Shown: positions 22,832 through 34,137 of the stretch, one piece after another
Layout: every line of letters starts with the position of its first letter
How positions within the stretch are numbered: the stretch's first letter is position 1
Assembly: GCA_002964805.2 (NCBI GenBank)
Contig: PUDQ02000016.1
Coordinates: forward strand, 806,001 to 870,000
DNA from: Trametes villosa
Lineage: Eukaryota; Basidiomycota; Agaricomycetes; Polyporales; Polyporaceae
Length of the DNA: 64,000 nt
Direction of reading: 5' to 3'
The notes under the pieces: generated by a model
The model's input: the letters and a program-made list of their open reading frames with translations, nothing else
What the model was told of the DNA's origin: nothing
The model's database searches: none
Program-made: the position numbers and the translations under genes

Positions 22832-23133
22832 AGAGCGTATACGTTAAGGAGTAGGGCTCGTCAAGGGCGCGTTGTAGATAACAAGAGGCCGGCAGCGGTA
22901 GCAGCAGCTTGGTGGGCGAAAGCAGAGAAAGTACTTTCGACGGCGCAAGCGCCCATCAAACGGCCGATCAATTGAAGGCGCTCGCGCACCCGGCATTGGG
23001 GATTTTATGCGTACACCCCCATGCTAAAATACCACTGGGGGTTCTCGATTCTAACCGGAAGACGGTGGTGAACAACTGGATGGTGTGCAGTTCATGGCAT
23101 AACTAGTAGGTAGAGCCCCGGTCCATATCAAGC
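22832..23133. other. Intergenic region between TGS1 and GatA
   Basis: About 300 bp forming the TGS1 promoter and GatA 3' region. No separate gene is seen. Confidence 0.5.
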
Positions 23134-25038
23134 TCATACGCTACCTACAGCAGGATCGGCGTAACAACTCTCTATGACCTCGCCCACCCTTAACACCAAC
23201 TCGTCGGAACCCCACTGTCCTACCACGCTCACACCTATCGGCCATCCATCCGATCCTCGCCCGGCGGGCACGCTCAACGCAGGGAGTCCTGCCAGCGACG
23301 CAGGCACAGTCAGGACGTCCTGCACGTAAGCATCGAGCGAGGAGGCACCAGACGACGCTTCGGGCGCGCTGTCTGGCAGGGGCGGCGCAGTCTGGATCGC
23401 AGAAGGGTGCATGATGACGTCGACGCCCTGCTCGGCAGATGTGGGATGCTGGTGCGCGGTAGAGCGGAGCGCGTTGGGAAGAGAGAAGGCGCGGTCAAAG
23501 TCCGCCTTGATGAGGTTCCGGACGCGCTGTGCTTGGAGGAAGTAGTTTTCGAACGCGCTGCGCGGGAATGTAGGTCAGCCTCCGGCGGATGTGGAGCGCG
23601 CAGATGGACGTACTCGGCTGATAGGGCGTACGTCCCAAGAAGCATGCGGCGTTGAACTTCTTTGCCAAACCCTGCGGATCGGGTGTGTGCATAGACGTTC
23701 GCGGTTTTGGTCAGACTGGCACCAAGTGGGGGTTCGACACGCGAGCCTGTCCACGCTGTCAGAAGCTATGTTGTAATGCAGAGTTCGAGGGCCACATACC
23801 GTATTCGATGCCATCATAACGAGCCAGGTTGCTACTGGCTTCCGCGCTCGAGATGACGTAGTATGCGCTTAAGGCGTACCGCGTCGAGGGCAGCGATATT
23901 GGGACAATGGTAGCTCCCCTCGCCTGGAGGGATTCCAGCACACGCCGCACAGAGTCGATGACGCTAGACTCCAGCTCCACTGGGAAATACTCCTAGAGGA
24001 GGACATCAGAGCTGCAAGTGTTCATCAGATGGGCGCGCATACCTGGGGAACACCTATTCGCAGGCCCGCCAAGTCGCCGCCCTGGAGAGACTCAAGGCGG
24101 ACCTTGCATAATCGCGCTGCGTCTGCCCTGATCCGCGGTAGAGCAGCTGTAGGATCCCTGGCATCGTAAGCAGAGATAGCGCCTTCACTAATAGTCAGCA
24201 TACGCTGGGAGGGTGATTGGGACGAATATACTGACTGTGCACGCGTCTGACTGTCGGGACATCTCTCGCCAATACTCCGACGCAGTCAAGGCTATCGGCA
24301 AATGATACAACTCCCCATCTGAGAAGATATATATGAGCTGGCAGATACCCCGATAGCATACGTCGACTTACCGGCTCACAATACCGTAGGAGGGCTTGAG
24401 GCCGACCACGCCGCAGTAGGATGCGGGCAATCTCACGGAACCACCGGTATCCGTTCCTAGGGCACTATCCTTCATTACCTTTCAGAAGCATGAGACGAAC
24501 GAGTAGGCGCGTACGTACGCGTCACAAAACCCAGCCGCAACAGCAGCAGCGCTGCCTCCAGAGCTGCCTCCCGCGGACCTGCGCTCCGCACGACCTCGTT
24601 GAAGCCCGAAGGGGTTGACCACCGGGCCATGTTCAGAATGAATATTGAGGGAGCTGGGATATGCTCAGGGAATGGGTTCAAACACAAGTTTGGATGTACT
24701 CACCCCATACCGAACTCGTCACAATTGGCTTTGCCCACAATCCCAGCGCCTCCGTGCGAGAGGAGCGACACGACTGTTGCATCTAATGGGGAAGAGAAGT
24801 TCTCCAGCATACGGGAAGAACATGTTGTGGGTAGAGACTTGGTGCAGATGTTGTCCTTGACGGCAACCGACATGCCCGCTAGAGGCCCGGCGGTCGATGG
24901 AGGGTACGGCGCGTCATGGCCGGCAGAGGAGACGATTGCATTCACAGAGGCATGCGTAGGTTGTGGAGAAGCGTTCCGGCGTAAGCGAGGGGCGAGCCTA
25001 GACAGCCTGGGGCATCGCGGGGCTGAACGAGAGAGCAT
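23134..25038 (-). CDS. GatA: Glutamyl-tRNA(Gln) amidotransferase subunit A, mitochondrial
   Basis: Eight exons in phase: 25038-24704, 24653-24519, 24464-24372, 24318-24232, 24187-24043, 23992-23800, 23755-23614, 23557-23134; 517 residues. GatA (HER2 in yeast) hydrolyses glutamine and passes ammonia to GatB so that mischarged Glu-tRNA(Gln) becomes Gln-tRNA(Gln) in mitochondria. The start at 25038 gives an Arg/Ser-rich, acid-poor presequence suited to mitochondrial import; an ATG further up at 25122 is less suitable. The amidase Ser-cisSer-Lys triad is visible: Lys61 in 'VAVKDN', the GGSSGG stretch near 140-145, and Ser166 in 'DTGGSVRLP'. The family block '[18 protein letters not shown]' lies in exon 7. 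Head-to-head with MAK11, 165 bp between start codons. Confidence 0.93.
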
Positions 25039-25203
25039 AGTCTGAGGCGTAGGCCAAGAAACTCCTGGCTCGCGGACCGGGAGGTCGTCGGGCGCTCCGT
25101 AGAATGTGACAATGGGTGTCACAGGCTACGGAACGCGCTGATTGCCTGTTTCGGAAAAATTTGTGGCGGCACACACCTTGACCTCCAACGCTCAGCTCGG
25201 CTC
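25039..25203. promoter_or_regulatory. Short shared promoter region, GatA / MAK11
   Basis: Only 165 bp separate the divergent start codons of a mitochondrial translation factor gene and a ribosome-biogenesis gene. No TATA box is evident, so it may act as a bidirectional housekeeping promoter. This is inference from layout. Confidence 0.4.
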
Positions 25204-26814
25204 ATGTCTACCAGGACACCCTCTGCAAAGGCCTCTGCGCCCAAGCCTATTCTCAAGAAGCCAAGGCTGAGCACCGAAGCGCCGAAACTCACCAAGAAAA
25301 ACGCACTCGTCCGCGAGAAGCCGCGTCTAGTGTCCGATGCGCCCAAGGTCGCGTCGGACAAAGGAAAGGGGAAGGAGCGGGCAGTGGTGACGGAGCCGAA
25401 ACCCAAGCTGAAGAAGAAGAAGGCCGCCTCATCTGCCACCGATCCCAGCTCGTCCACCGCCCTCCCCACGTCTTTCAAAATTATCTGCGGCTCGTACGAG
25501 AAGCTCCTCTATGGGCTCGAAGGCTCTGTTTCCTCCGAGGAGTCTGGATACAACTTTTACATCAAACCGGTGTTCATCTTCCCCGCACACGTCTCCTGCA
25601 TCAAGTCTGTCGCAGCCTCGCCTCAAGGAGGGAAGTGGTTGGCTACCGGGAGTGCGGACGAGATCATCAAGGTGTGGGACCTCCGGAGACGGAAAGAAAT
25701 TGGTGGGCTCATGCACCACGAAGGTGCGCGACTCGCTCGACTCTACATGTTCTCTGGCGCGTTCTGACAAGGTTGCAGGGTCCATCACTCACCTCGAGTT
25801 CCCCTCGCGTTCGCATTTGCTCTCGGCCTCAGAAGATGGCACGCTATCACTATTCCGCGCACGCGACTGGGCCGTGCTACGCTCGCTGAAAGGACACAAG
25901 GGTCGCGTCAACTCTGTCGCTGTACACCAGTCCTGCAAAGTCGCGCTCAGCGTGGGCAAGGACAGGACACTGCGCATGTGGGACCTAATGCGAGGCAAGG
26001 GGTCCGCGAGCACGAAGCTTGGCAAAGGTACATACCTTACTAAACCATTCCGGGGACAGTACTGACGTTTCGCAGAGGCCGAACTAGTCAGGTGGTCGAC
26101 GGACGGTTCGCTTTTCGCAGTACAAGCACAAAGTACCATCGACATCTACAATACCGTCAGTCTAGTTCCTCCCATGCTGAGAAACGGCTTGCTGATCGGA
26201 TTGTAGGAGATGGACTTGCTCCACAGTATCACTCACCCGTCTCGCCTTCACGATATCAAGTTCTGCAAGCGCGTTGACGGCAACGGCGAGCTGCTTCTCG
26301 CCGGCGGAGAGGACAAGAAGCTGTCTGTATACGACGTGCCGAAGGACCATGCAAAGATCCCAACGATCATCGCAGACATGGTCGGCCATACCAACCGGTC
26401 AGTCCCTCTCCACGGATCCTCGTAACACGCCCATTCTCATGACTCTACAGAGTAAAAGCTGTGGATACCATCCGTATCGCCCTCCCAGAAGGCGCCAGCC
26501 GCCAGACGACCACGGTGGTGTGCACCATATCCTCGGACGGCAAGGTCCGCCTGTTCGACCTCGCAGCGCTGCCCGTCTCGTCAGAGGAGCGGACACAACT
26601 GGAGCCCGTCATGGATTACGACACGAAGGGCACCCGGCTCACATGCGTCGCTCTCGCCGACGGTGACGCGGACACGAAGTCGATCGCCAGCGGCAAGCGG
26701 AAACGCGCAGATGACGAGGATGAGGACGGCTCTGACAGCGAAGGCGAATTGGACCTGCCAGACGGCTCGGAGGACGGGAGCCAGGGTGAGGAGGATAGCG
26801 ATGACGATGAGTAG
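25204..26814 (+). CDS. MAK11: WD40 ribosome-biogenesis protein, MAK11/PAK1IP1-like
   Basis: Exons 25204-25723, 25779-26027, 26076-26155, 26207-26397, 26451-26814; 467 residues. MAK11 is a nucleolar factor needed for 60S subunit assembly, related to human PAK1IP1. A lysine-rich N-terminus (1-80) is followed by 'IICGSYEKLLYGLEG', the characteristic start of this family's propeller. WD repeats include 'WLATGSADEIIKVWDL', 'LLSASEDGTLSLF', 'SVGKDRTLRMWDL' and 'LLAGGEDKKLSVYDV'. The C-terminus is a long Asp/Glu/Ser-rich acidic tail preceded by a basic KRKR. The tail-to-tail neighbour GPATCH1 ends 55 bp downstream, so the transcripts probably overlap at their 3' ends. Confidence 0.92.
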
Positions 26815-26869
26815 ATGCGTATAGGTACAACAGATGTTACACAGCAGTGGGATTAGTATGCTAGCAGTC

Positions 26870-29800
26870 CTACATGAAGTCCACAGCCCGTTTCCGCCCT
26901 CTCGGCGGCCCCGCCTCGTTCCCGTCGCCCTTCGACGCGGGCTCCTCCACGGTCTCCGGCGGCAGCGCGAGGTGCTTCACGACGTCCGGCGCGGGCTTCT
27001 CGACCCACATCGCGTCGTCGTCGTTGCGCTCCTCGCGCACCTTCCGCTTCTTCTTCTTCGGCTCGGGGCCAAAGCTCGGGATGCTCCCGTCGTCCTCGAC
27101 GTCGAACGACATCAGCGACGCTTTCGCCTTCTTCTTGTCCTTGCTCTTCTTGTCCTTGCGGTCCGAGCCCTTGCTTTTGCGCGAGTCTCGCTCTGCGCGG
27201 GGCACGAACGTCGGCTTGAACGTAGCAAGGTCCACCTTCTCCAGCGGCGCATTCGGAAGGGGAGGTGGTCGCGGAGTCGGCGTGGCAGTCTCAGCTTTTA
27301 CAGCGGGCTGTGACGTCCCGAAGAAGTCGAGCGGCGCAGGCGTGCTCCCCTCCGCTTTCGGCGCGGCCTCGGCCTCATCGTCGCTGTCCTCATCGTCGCT
27401 GGCGAAGATCGCCTTGAAGACGTCCATCGCGGGCCGCTCATACGTGAGGATGTCCTGCCCCTGCGTCTCGTCCTCTCCAAGGCCGATGTTCGCCAGGTTC
27501 CTCGGGCCACTGCTGCGCCCGCCCGCTTCCGCTGGCGCGTCCGAGGACCCCTCGATCATCAGCGGTGCACTCACCGGCGCAGTGTCTTCCGCACCACCGC
27601 TCGGCGCACCCTCCGCAGCCTTCTTCGCAGCGGTCGTCGCGAACTCGAACCCTTCCGTCGCCTCGCCAGCGGCCCCGGTCATGTCCACCTCGGGGTCCTT
27701 CACCCCGAACCGCTTGCATAGGAGCCGCGCGGGCTGCCACGGCTGTACTTCGCGCGTCAGAGGGCCGAACATCCCCAGCCGTATCGCGCCCATCCTCGGG
27801 TCCTCCTTCGCCTTCTCCGCCTCTCCTTCCTGCTCATCGCCGCCTTCAGGGGTCGGCTCGGGCTGATGCAGACCCTCTACGACCGCAGGGCCTGTCTCAA
27901 CAACGACCGCGCTACGGAAGCGGCCCGCCATCGCGCCCGAGAGCGGCTTGAACACCGTCGCGGACTTCGCATAGTCCTCGAGCTCCTTGTAGAACTCGTC
28001 CGTGCTCTGCCCGGGCAGCGGGCCGAACCCGACGCTCTCGACGGGGTCGCCCGCGGCGTGGCTGGCCTGGAAGGTGAGGAAGGCGGTGTAGCGCGACTGC
28101 TTCACGGGGTCGGCGGTGAAGGGCTGGAAGCCCTGGAGCGCGGCTTTCGCGATGGAGGGGTGGAGGTGCGGGATGCCGCGGGGGCCTGGTGGGGGTGGCG
28201 GCTGGCTGGGGGATGGGGGACGAGGGGGAGGTGCGGAGGGAGATGCTTTGGCGTTGCGGATGCTTTCGAGGCGTTCGCGGTCTTTCTGGGACATGAAGTC
28301 GAAGACAGAACGGGCCTTCGCCGGCAAAGGCGTCTCGCCGAGGATGGACCCACGCTGGAAGACGCAGGACGTTAGTGGAAACTTAATCATCGTCGAAGAA
28401 ACCGGCTAACCTCGTCTGCAGAGAGCTTATTGCTCTTCCAGGCTGCGTGCGAGAGCGGTTGAGAATCTCCCTTCGCAGAGACTGATTCCGCGGGCTGATT
28501 CTCCTTGTTCTTGTCTTGCTCCCATACTCGACGTGGATCAGGCTTCCAGCCTGGCGGTATTTTAGGGAGCGGGAACCTATCACCTGTCAACACATTAAGG
28601 AGCAGCGGGAGCACTAAACAGGCGTACCATCTGTCTTCAGCCACAGGCTTGCCCGACAAGACAAACCCTTTCAGCACTGGCGTCCCATCGTGGAACGTCT
28701 GCGTGATTCCGGGTGGTACTCTCTTGTCAACGAGTGTTAGCCAGTCGACATCATGCGGCAGTCGCTGAGGACCTACAGGTTCACGCGATGAGTGCAGTCG
28801 AGAGTTGAGCCCGATACTAATGTGGTGGTCATCCTCGCCGAGGGAATCGTCGAATGCGAGGCGGGAACGGCCCGATCCCGCGCCAGCGTCGTAGATATCA
28901 ACGTCGTCATCATCAGCGTCGTTCAAAGCACCCAGTCCGAAACCAGCTAGAGATCGAAAGATGAATGGGCACGACTCCTATCTTCAGGTATGAATCCCAC
29001 TAACCTGCGAGCCTTGGTTCGCCATTCTCCTGCGCGCCACCAGAACTTTGACCCAAGCTCTCATTCAGCCCCATGCCAGGCCAGTAGCCCAGCCCGTGGA
29101 AGTTGTCCTTTCGAGGGGCCATGATAACTGGAGTATCCCGCCTGGGATACATATGTTTCTTGGCTTCCTCGAGATCGTCTTCGTCGCCCTCGACCTCCTT
29201 GGACGGGTCTAGGAAGCCGGCGTCCTGCCGCTTGCGCTGTGCATAGGTGACGCGCGGACCGATACCCTGGCCAGGCCGCCAGCCCATCTTCTTCAGGATC
29301 TGTGCACCGACAGAGTCCTTGGGAGCGGGCGCGAGCGAGGCTGCCAGAGCGGCGGATATTGGGCTAGGAAACTAGGTTAAGGCGCCTGGACCACGTATAG
29401 CGAGCGAAGGTACGCACTCCTGTTCTTCCACCCCAGCTTGCTGCCTTCCCTTCTCAGCAGCCGTACCACCAAAGTCCATCTCCTCATGTTCGTCAACGAG
29501 CTTCCGGCTCTCGCGCAGCTCCGCGAGGTCCTCCTCGTCCATGAAGTCCTCTGGCCGTGCTGCCTTCTGCTTTGCACGATCACTCCGAGAGGATACGAAT
29601 GTTTGTGGTGTCCATCCTGGTGTATCACAAACGCCTGAGCGGAATGCCTACAGCTGTAGAATCACTAGTACCCACCTTCCTTCGAACCGACTGTATTGAA
29701 GTACCCCGCGGAAAACCCACCGGTGAAAGCTCCGTGTAGCCTACGGCGCCCCTTCTCATCCCTAACCTATACGCCGGTGTGAATTACATCTACGAAGACG

Positions 29801-30028
29801 CATGCATAACTTGACGCACCTCTTGCTTCCATAATGGCACAAACTCTCCGGTATCCTTGGACTTCTCAAGTGGCGGCAAAGGTGTGCCGATCTGTGACCG
29901 TGTGTTAGTGGTACGTCCATGATGCCGATGTCATACCGAGGGCGTACCAAGCAAAACGACTCATTGGCCTTCGAGCTCCCAGTGTCCACCCCGAGGTCGT
30001 TCAGCTTCCGCTTCAGCCGGCTTGTCAT
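26870..30028 (-). CDS. GPATCH1: G-patch domain splicing protein, GPATCH1-like
   Basis: Eight exons: 30028-29948, 29891-29820, 29766-29676, 29616-29418, 29363-29005, 28946-28628, 28576-28411, 28354-26870; 923 residues. The N-terminus is the conserved region of this family ('[20 protein letters not shown]', '[17 protein letters not shown]'). A G-patch follows near 175-200 ('[17 protein letters not shown]'), then a SURP-like segment around '[13 protein letters not shown]', a '[17 protein letters not shown]' acidic motif and a Lys/Arg/Ser C-terminus ending '[10 protein letters not shown]'. GPATCH1 and plant TOUGH act with spliceosomal or RNA-quality-control factors; the G-patch usually activates a DEAH helicase. 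The large last exon encodes 495 codons. Splice phases all fit. Confidence 0.92.
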
Positions 30029-33000
30029 AGTGCTTGTAGATCGAATGTGAGCGGAACCGCCCAAGAGAACGTCCCAAGAGCCTCAGAGCAGGAGACAAGT
30101 CAAGTGAAGCCGTTCAATAGATAATCCAGTGTGACAGCACCAGGTAGCAGATGCCGTAGACCAGTAGCAGGATGAAGCCACAACACGGATGCCGGCGATG
30201 CGGGACTGTACGGTCAAGCTAAGGCAGGCATGTAAGCGCCCGTGTCTCGCACAACTCTCGCATCCCGTAATGCAAATGACGTAACGTCAAAAAGCAAAGT
30301 GCAGTGTTTCTGGCAAGTGCGTCTTGTGCAGATGTCTGCCATCGACCATGGGTGTGGCACGAATAAGCAAAGATGTGGCAAGAAATGGTACGTATGTACG
30401 GGTCTAAGAAGTGGCCCAATTGACCGTTACTGCAGTAGAGAGCGACCATACGTGAAGTACTGGTCACTCAGTCACTGCTGGGTGCTTCCGATAGTCCACG
30501 AATGAGGGAAGCACTTTGACTCGCAGTTCAACGTAGATGGCGCATTTTGTCGATGAGCAGCCGTACAGAGCGCCGCGAGTCGTCACCGAGCCCTATATCC
30601 GCGCACGGATACCAGTCCAGGCGCGGATGTTGTGTCCCGAGCCGTCGAAGGCCTCATGCCCGCATGCCATAGGAGCGCAAAAATACTCGAACTTCTCTAC
30701 GGGCGTATGTCCTGCACAGCGCTGCAAGTTCCGTGCTGCGAAGGCTCGGACAAACGTCCATCGCGCGGACGGACGGTTCCTACCAGTATAACTTCACTGC
30801 CACCCGCGTGGCGGCAACAGAGCTCGTGATAAATCTAACATTCACAGGCAGTCAGAAGGCGGCACTCAAGGCATTCAGTATTTCACTGAGCACCTACCGA
30901 AACCCATGGGTACTTGCTTCATTACCGAGGGCGACGGTGCCCGAGATGATTCAGCCCCGGTCGTTCTCGGCTTGTCATACCAATACCTATGCAAGCGGTC
31001 GCGATGCTGTGTGGTTCGCAGTTTCCACGCTGACTTCGTCAAGTTCCATGAGCTGCGAGAGGTGTCGTGTGCGCAGTGTGAGAGGAAGAATATCGAGTCG
31101 CCGTACAAAGTGGACGTCACTGGTTCGGAGCAAACGTCTCCGCGACGTCAGGCGCCCAAGATCGTAAGCCGTCATAGCCCGGGGTCCCCGGGGTCCGATG
31201 GCATCATCGTTCCGTCCTGCTCGGAGGCAGCGTGTGCAAGGCAGTCTTGTCTGGTCTTGTGCCATGCCACAACACACAGCACGACTCGGCGGACACCTCC
31301 TCATACATCGCGTAGGAATGGCCACATACTGACACGGCTTGGTCGTGGTGCCGACTGTGATACGAGCAGGAGTCAACTTCTGAACGAAGTGCACAACTAA
31401 ACGGGCGCACTGGATGCTTAGCGCAAGGTACGCGTCCACTCATCTATCTTTCGGCACATCCACCTCATCGCCTTCTTCCCCACAGTAGCGCCTGCATACA
31501 TAGCGGCGTAGACCAACATTCGTGCAAAGGTGGATACTCATTACCCTCAACCCATCCTTGAAGTTCGTATTCTCGCCGGGCGCTCAAGCTCGCTGTACGT
31601 CCCTGTTGCTACCACCCCCAAACTCTCTCCTTCCCTTGGCGATGCGGGAAGAACGAACTGTCTTACACTCCTTCTCACATTGCGCGACGCTCCCTAACCG
31701 CGCTTCGCAGATGTTTGATGAATGCGCCCGTAGCGGCAGCACATGATGCTCCCGGCGAAGCGCCCCGCTCTCTATTGGGCGTGCCGAAACCCCGACACGC
31801 TCTCGCAGAGTCGCACGCAGCGGCAGCTCGCCGGGACACAGGTGGGACTCCGACCAGGGACCATGCGGGCGAGCCACCGAGCGCCCCAGAACGCACTCCT
31901 CCGGCGGCGGGTTGCACGCGGTGCGTCCAACTTCCGTGTCAGCGTGTATGTCCGAGGCTGTCCATAGTTCAAGGTCCGGCTGCGCGCGCGCGACACGGCG
32001 GAAATTTTGCAGGCGTCGCTGACGGATCTTTCAGAACGCGCCGACTCCTCCGTCGGGGTCGAGGCCGCCGGAATACACGACTCGGCGTCCTAGAATCTGC
32101 ACGACAGACGCGCGAATCCTCGGATCCCGAGTCCTGTTGGACAGTTCGCGAGCTGCGCTGTGTCCGCCTGTGACCGCGAACCACAGACCGTTGCACAGGA
32201 CGTCTCCGAAAGACCGCAGTCTTGCTCTCGCTGTCAGGTTCGCGAAGCCCCAGAAGCGTCTCCCTACCCGACCGTCCCCGAGAAGGACGGCTACCTGACA
32301 GCGCAGCGCTCGGACTCAGAGCTTCTCGCGCGAAGAGAATTCTCCTGCAGCTTCGCATCGCCTCGCCGCCTCGACTGTTCCGAAGACGTGTCGTCGTCAA
32401 AATCAGATGTCACCAGTCACTCAGCGGCCGTGGTGCGCCCTGGCCTCGCTCGTTCGAGAGTGAGACATGTCGCTACTTATATATGCGCATGCTTATCACC
32501 TTTATCAGAACATGCGCTGGACATCAGGAGGCCTATCGCCCCCGAGTCTGGATTATTAATATTAGAACCCGTCTCGACGTCCCCGCCGCCGGCACCTGGA
32601 ATGTCGGTCTCCCCCCCTGAGGACTCCTACTTGCGTGGGAAGCACGGCGGAAGCTCTGTTTTGTTTACCGCGGCGCTGTACGCGGGAGAGATTCTGCGAA
32701 TCTCATCCGGCGAAGAACGTCGTGAGATCATCGCGGGATGCTGTTGCCTTCTTCCTGCCAGATCTTGCAGGTACTCAACGCTGCGAGATGATCGGTTAAT
32801 GAGGAACACGGACTTCCAGGGGAGCAGCACGCCATTCAGCATAGCGGGAAAACGCACCTCCGGGCTGCGCATCGAGCTACCAGCTCTAGTGGCTGCTCGT
32901 TAGCACGATGTTTGGCCTGGCGGCACTGTCAGATACACATGCGGATTTCTTTTGCCGCAGAGCTTGTGGACGGCCATTGACATTCACCTCGACTCCAAAC

Positions 33001-33658
33001 AAGAGGTGGATGTCCTCGCTCCAAGGAACAGCGAAGGAAGTGCCCAGGAGACGATAAGCGACGTTACCGATGCGCTGCCGTTTGCGATAAGGGCTGCATA
33101 GATATGAACGTTCAGCCGTGCTGGTGTGTTCTCCTCCACCCTCCCACCACACAGTCCCACGTCCTATGTCATTCGAGCCACCTGGCGAAGCCACCGCCCA
33201 CACGCGTACCTAGCGCCGCACGCCATGGGGGATTACAGGTGATATAGATGGGTCACAAGTGGTCATGGGAAGCTCGCACTGGTTTGCGTTGAATGGCGCT
33301 CCGGACGTCACGGTCTGGATGTCAACTCGCCCTTCAGCTCGTCGGTCCGCCCACTACGCCTCCAAATACCCCCTCGAAGTCTGTGCTGAGAGCCGCTCAC
33401 ACTGCCTGAGCAGCCAACTGCGCCTGTCGGGCTGTATTCTTGGCAGAGTACGAACCTGCGGACGTCAGGGCCCTTGGTGTTGTGGGGTGCCTGGGGGAAC
33501 CATCAACTGACAACAGGTCGCACGAGTGGCAATCCGGATCGGGGCGGATCTGATGGGATCTGAGGCTGCGATCGCGGGTGTGGGGAAGGGCGTCGGCAAA
33601 TCCGGTGTGCCTGTCGTAGGAACTCGGCCCCCAGCAACTCCTCACTCGGGACGGAGCA

Positions 33659-33691
33659 CAGTTTTCGCGGGTGCTACCTCCGCAAAAACTG
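33659..33691. repeat. Short inverted repeat upstream of the permease gene
   Basis: Two 12-base arms, 33659-33670 and 33680-33691, are reverse complements with one mismatch, separated by 9 bases. It lies about 450 bp before the permease start codon. It could be a dimeric regulator site or chance; no known site is claimed. Confidence 0.4.
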
Positions 33692-33983
33692 CGCGTTCGC
33701 CCGAGCTGGCTCTCCCGGAGCGTCGCGAGACGGCCCCGGGGCGTGTGCCCTGTGGTCGAGTCGAGCTCGGAGGCGAGAGTGCATCTAACACTGATGTGAT
33801 CGCGTGAGCTCGGGAGCAAGGCAGCAGAGAGGCGGAAGAGGGCGAGCGCCTGGAGGCTACTGGGCGAGTATTTTCTTTAGCGCGATCAATCATCAGCTTA
33901 TCGGTGGCGTCCACAAGCTCTCCCGGGTCCTTATCGTCGCCTTCCCGGTTTGGGGAAGGCTGCCCGGATCGGACGCGCTCCGG

Positions 33984-33989
33984 TATAAA
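33984..33989 (+). promoter_or_regulatory. TATA box of the amino-acid permease gene
   Basis: TATAAA 154 bp upstream of the permease start codon at 34138, followed by a C/T-rich leader typical of well-expressed fungal genes. Confidence 0.55.
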
Positions 33990-34137
33990 CCCTCGGTGGC
34001 CCTCTGGAGCCGTCGAGTCTCTTCCCTCCACGCCCATCCACCTGAGGTCGGGTCCTCCGCCTCCGTTCATTAACCCGTGCGCGGCACTCCTGCCCCACCC
34101 TCCCCTCCTCCCCCCTCCACCCGTTCCGCTGCCCGCC

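Larger units (their letters stand above)
30029..34137. other. 4.1-kb region with no recognised gene
   Basis: No conserved protein, RNA gene or transposon was recognised on either strand. Open frames such as 32160-32903 (+) and 31969-32400 (-) are Arg/Ser/Pro-rich and overlap one another antisense, as expected from GC-rich non-coding DNA. The 5' part holds the GPATCH1 promoter, the last ~300 bp the permease promoter and leader. A hairpin (33659-33691) and a TATA box (33984) are listed separately. Confidence 0.5.

Noticed and set aside
26874..27866. 330-codon plus-strand open frame
   Set aside because: Antisense shadow of the last exon of the GPATCH1-like gene.
32160..32903. 247-codon plus-strand open frame in the gene-free gap
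   Set aside because: Low-complexity composition, no splice context or known motif; overlapping antisense frames of similar quality. Kept only as a possibility within the gap note.
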